Shown one piece after another: positions 62,218-64,000 of a stretch of DNA of 64,000 nt. The notes beneath the pieces are model-generated. The model was not told where the DNA came from. It did not search any database and worked only from the letters and a program-made list of their open reading frames with translations. Origin of the DNA: Alphaproteobacteria bacterium (GTDB lineage: Bacteria > Pseudomonadota > Alphaproteobacteria > Caulobacterales > Caulobacteraceae); contig JAHJOO010000038.1 of assembly GCA_018820275.1 (NCBI GenBank), positions 62,001 to 126,000 of the forward strand, given 5' to 3'. A program made the position numbers and the translations under genes. Positions within the stretch are counted from its first letter, which is position 1. Each line of letters opens with the position of its first letter.

Positions 62218-63678
62218 ATGGCCAAGACGGTTCTGGTGGTGGACGACGACCCCACGCAGCGGCGCCTGATCCAGGCGGTGCTGGAGCGTGAGGGGCTGGG
62301 CGTGGCCCAGGCCGAGACGGGCGGTCAGGCGATCGACCGGATGACGGCGGGCGGCGGCGCGGACCTGATCCTTCTGGACATGGTGATGCCGGGCATGACC
62401 GGGCTGGAGTGCCTGGCCGAGCTGCGCGCCGCGGGCGTGTCGGCGCCGGTGATCGTGCTGACGGCCAACGGCGGCATCGAGACCGTGGTCAAGGCCATGC
62501 AGGCCGGGGCCCAGGACTTCTTCGTCAAGCCGGTGTCGCCCGAACGGCTGATGGTCGGCGTGCGCAACGCCCTGCAGCTGACCCAGCTGACGGCCGAGGT
62601 CGGGCGGCTGAAGAAACAGGCGGCGAACCGCACCACCTTCGACGATCTGGTGGGCAGCAGCCCGGCCATGCGTCAGGTGAAGGCCATGGGCGCGCGCGCG
62701 GCGAAGTCCGGCATTCCGGTGCTGATCACCGGCGAGAGCGGCGTCGGCAAGGAAGTCATCGCCCGCGCCCTGCACGGCGCCAGCGACCGCGGCGGCAAGC
62801 CTTTCGTGGCCGTGAACTGCGGCGCCATTCCCGCCAATCTGGTGGAGTCGATCCTGTTCGGCCACGAGAAGGGCAGCTTCACCGGGGCCAGCGACAAGCA
62901 CCTGGGCAAGTTCAAGGAGGCCGACGGCGGCACCCTGTTCCTGGACGAGATCGGCGAGCTGCCGCTGGACATGCAGGTCAAGCTGCTGCGCGCCCTGCAG
63001 GAAGGCGAGATCGATCCGGTCGGCGCCAAGCGTCCGGTCAAGATCGACGTGCGCATCGTCTCGGCCACCAACCGGGATCTCGCGTCCCAGGTGGCCGAGG
63101 GGCGGTTCCGCGAGGACCTGTTCTATCGCCTGAACGTCTTCCCGATCGAGGCCCCGGCCCTGCGCGACCGCCGCGAGGACGTGGCGGCGCTGGTGGATCA
63201 TTTCGTGGGTCGATTCAACGTTGAGGAGGGCAAGCGGGTCATGGGCTGCGCGCCCGAGACCCTGGCCCTGCTGACCGCCTTCGACTGGCCCGGCAACGTG
63301 CGCCAGCTGGAGAATGCGGTCTATCGCGCCATCATCCTGGCCGACGCGCCCTATCTGCAGCCGCACGACTTCCCGGCCATCTCGGGCGTCGCCATGCCCG
63401 TGCTGGAGAGCGCGCCCGCGCCGTCAGGCCCGTCGCCCGCGGCCGAGCACGCCGGCGTCGAGATGCCGCCGGCCCCGGACGTGCCGATCCGCATCCTGGA
63501 CGAGCGCGGCCACCTGCGGACGCTGGAGGAGATCGAGCGCGACCTGATCCAGCACGCCATCGAGGTCTATGCCGGCCACATGTCGGAAATCGCGCGGCGC
63601 TTGGGGATCGGGCGCTCGACGCTGTACCGCAAGGTCCGCGAGCAGGGGCTGGAGGAGCAGATCAAGGAGGCGGGGTGA
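62218..63678 (+). CDS. sigma-54-dependent response regulator (NtrC family)
   Basis: The 486-residue regulator has a receiver (Asp10/Asp11, phosphoacceptor Asp54, V-K-P), an AAA+ domain with Walker A G-E-S-G-V-G-K-E (172-179), an L1 loop reading G-S-F-T-G-A (219-224) in place of the usual GAFTGA, L-F-L-D-E-I-G Walker B, and a Fis-type C-terminal helix-turn-helix ([15 protein letters not shown]). A Pro-rich linker (about 395-425) precedes it. ATG at 62218 is preferred to TTG 62212 by distance from GGGG. Its targets are unknown; no cognate kinase is adjacent. Confidence 0.93.
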   Translation: MAKTVLVVDDDPTQRRLIQAVLEREGLGVAQAETGGQAIDRMTAGGGADLILLDMVMPGMTGLECLAELRAAGVSAPVIVLTANGGIETVVKAMQAGAQDFFVKPVSPERLMVGVRNALQLTQLTAEVGRLKKQAANRTTFDDLVGSSPAMRQVKAMGARAAKSGIPVLITGESGVGKEVIARALHGASDRGGKPFVAVNCGAIPANLVESILFGHEKGSFTGASDKHLGKFKEADGGTLFLDEIGELPLDMQVKLLRALQEGEIDPVGAKRPVKIDVRIVSATNRDLASQVAEGRFREDLFYRLNVFPIEAPALRDRREDVAALVDHFVGRFNVEEGKRVMGCAPETLALLTAFDWPGNVRQLENAVYRAIILADAPYLQPHDFPAISGVAMPVLESAPAPSGPSPAAEHAGVEMPPAPDVPIRILDERGHLRTLEEIERDLIQHAIEVYAGHMSEIARRLGIGRSTLYRKVREQGLEEQIKEAG

Positions 63679-63682
63679 GGGA

Positions 63683-64000
63683 TCAGGCGGGAGCAAGCCT
63701 GCAGTAGGTCGCCAACCACGCTTCGAAGGAAGATGCCAACTGATCGACTGACTGAAAGTCGTGGTCGAAGTACCAGACCACATCCCCGCCCCTCCGATTG
63801 AAGGCGAAGAGATTGCCTCCGCTGTCGCCGGCGAAGGCAATCAGATCGTCTGGCATGCCGTTCGTGATCCATGCCTCCGTCGCGGCCACAGCCTCAGCAG
63901 GACTGAAGAAATCGCCGAGGTGCGGGAGGTCAGCCTCAGCTTCATCGATGGCTTCCCACAGGTCGGCGGTCACCCGCAGCAGGCCAACCTCGAGCAACGC
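63683..64000 (-). CDS. SMI1/KNR4 (SUKH)-like protein, truncated by the window end
   Basis: Only the C-terminal about 105 residues are visible; the frame is still open at the window edge, so the true start lies beyond. The visible part has the SUKH signature: L-I-A-F-A-G-D-S-G-G-N-L-F-A-F, D-V-V-W-Y-F-D-H-D-F, and a terminal S-F-E-A-W-L-A helix. Such proteins are often immunity factors to polymorphic toxins or housekeeping partners. It converges on the sigma-54 regulator. Confidence 0.65.
   Translation of the reverse strand, partial: ALLEVGLLRVTADLWEAIDEAEADLPHLGDFFSPAEAVAATEAWITNGMPDDLIAFAGDSGGNLFAFNRRGGDVVWYFDHDFQSVDQLASSFEAWLATYCRLAPA

Overview
The window is a stretch of ordinary, densely packed chromosome from a very GC-rich alphaproteobacterium, most likely a Caulobacterales member such as Brevundimonas or Caulobacter. 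Several genes support this: a TipF-like degenerate EAL protein, a DUF3035/BamF-like lipoprotein, DUF2093, DUF4170 and COQ9 proteins, and an S21 protein with an alphaproteobacterial basic tail. Third codon positions are so G/C-biased that very long antisense ORFs occur everywhere. I see no rRNA, tRNA, CRISPR array, prophage or insertion sequence. There is no gene-free stretch longer than about 190 bases.

Layout. 1-5 kb: the end of an exbD-like gene with its terminator, YjbR-like, alpha/beta hydrolase and aldo/keto reductase genes, a small HTH gene, ubiD, and a mazEF toxin-antitoxin pair with an operator-like repeat. 5-8.2 kb: a DUF418 membrane protein and, divergently, three tandem paralogous membrane proteins that start MSAFEFFF, preceded by a 15-codon mini-ORF. 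8.2-10.5 kb: M14 carboxypeptidase and MAPEG. 10.5-19.2 kb: an envelope/LPS region with pmbA-like, cysQ-like and DUF4170 genes, then an msbA-like ABC exporter, a DUF374 acyltransferase, waaA and lpxK; a DSP phosphatase and a lipoprotein gene lie between the two halves. 19.2-24.3 kb: a pectate-lyase-like secreted protein, divergent from a hydratase plus a complete TRAP transporter (DctP, Q, M). 24.3-29.8 kb: COQ9, rpsU (apparent CTG start), a fused SerB-like/SerA protein, a membrane-tethered SDR and hslO (TTG start).

30-36.8 kb is the phosphate regulon on the minus strand: phoR, then pstC-pstA-pstB-phoU-phoB, with a 7-4-7 Pho box sitting across the phoR stop codon. No pstS is present. 36.9-49 kb holds a hybrid histidine kinase, purD, xseA, an M23 peptidase, a response regulator, an LpxL-like acyltransferase, an SDR, the TipF-like protein, lspA, a BamF-like lipoprotein and ispH. 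49-64 kb holds a secreted hypothetical protein, argS, a NYN-domain protein, an adenine/adenosine deaminase, a TonB-dependent receptor followed by a PhoD phosphatase, an M3 oligopeptidase, DUF1203 and DUF4153 proteins, a sigma-54 response regulator and a partial SMI1/KNR4-like gene.

The most unusual items are the MSAFEFFF triplet with its mini-ORF, the SerB-like/SerA fusion, the CTG start of rpsU, the Pho box embedded in the phoR 3' end, and the pairing of TonB receptor with PhoD. All assignments come from reading motifs and context; no database search was possible.
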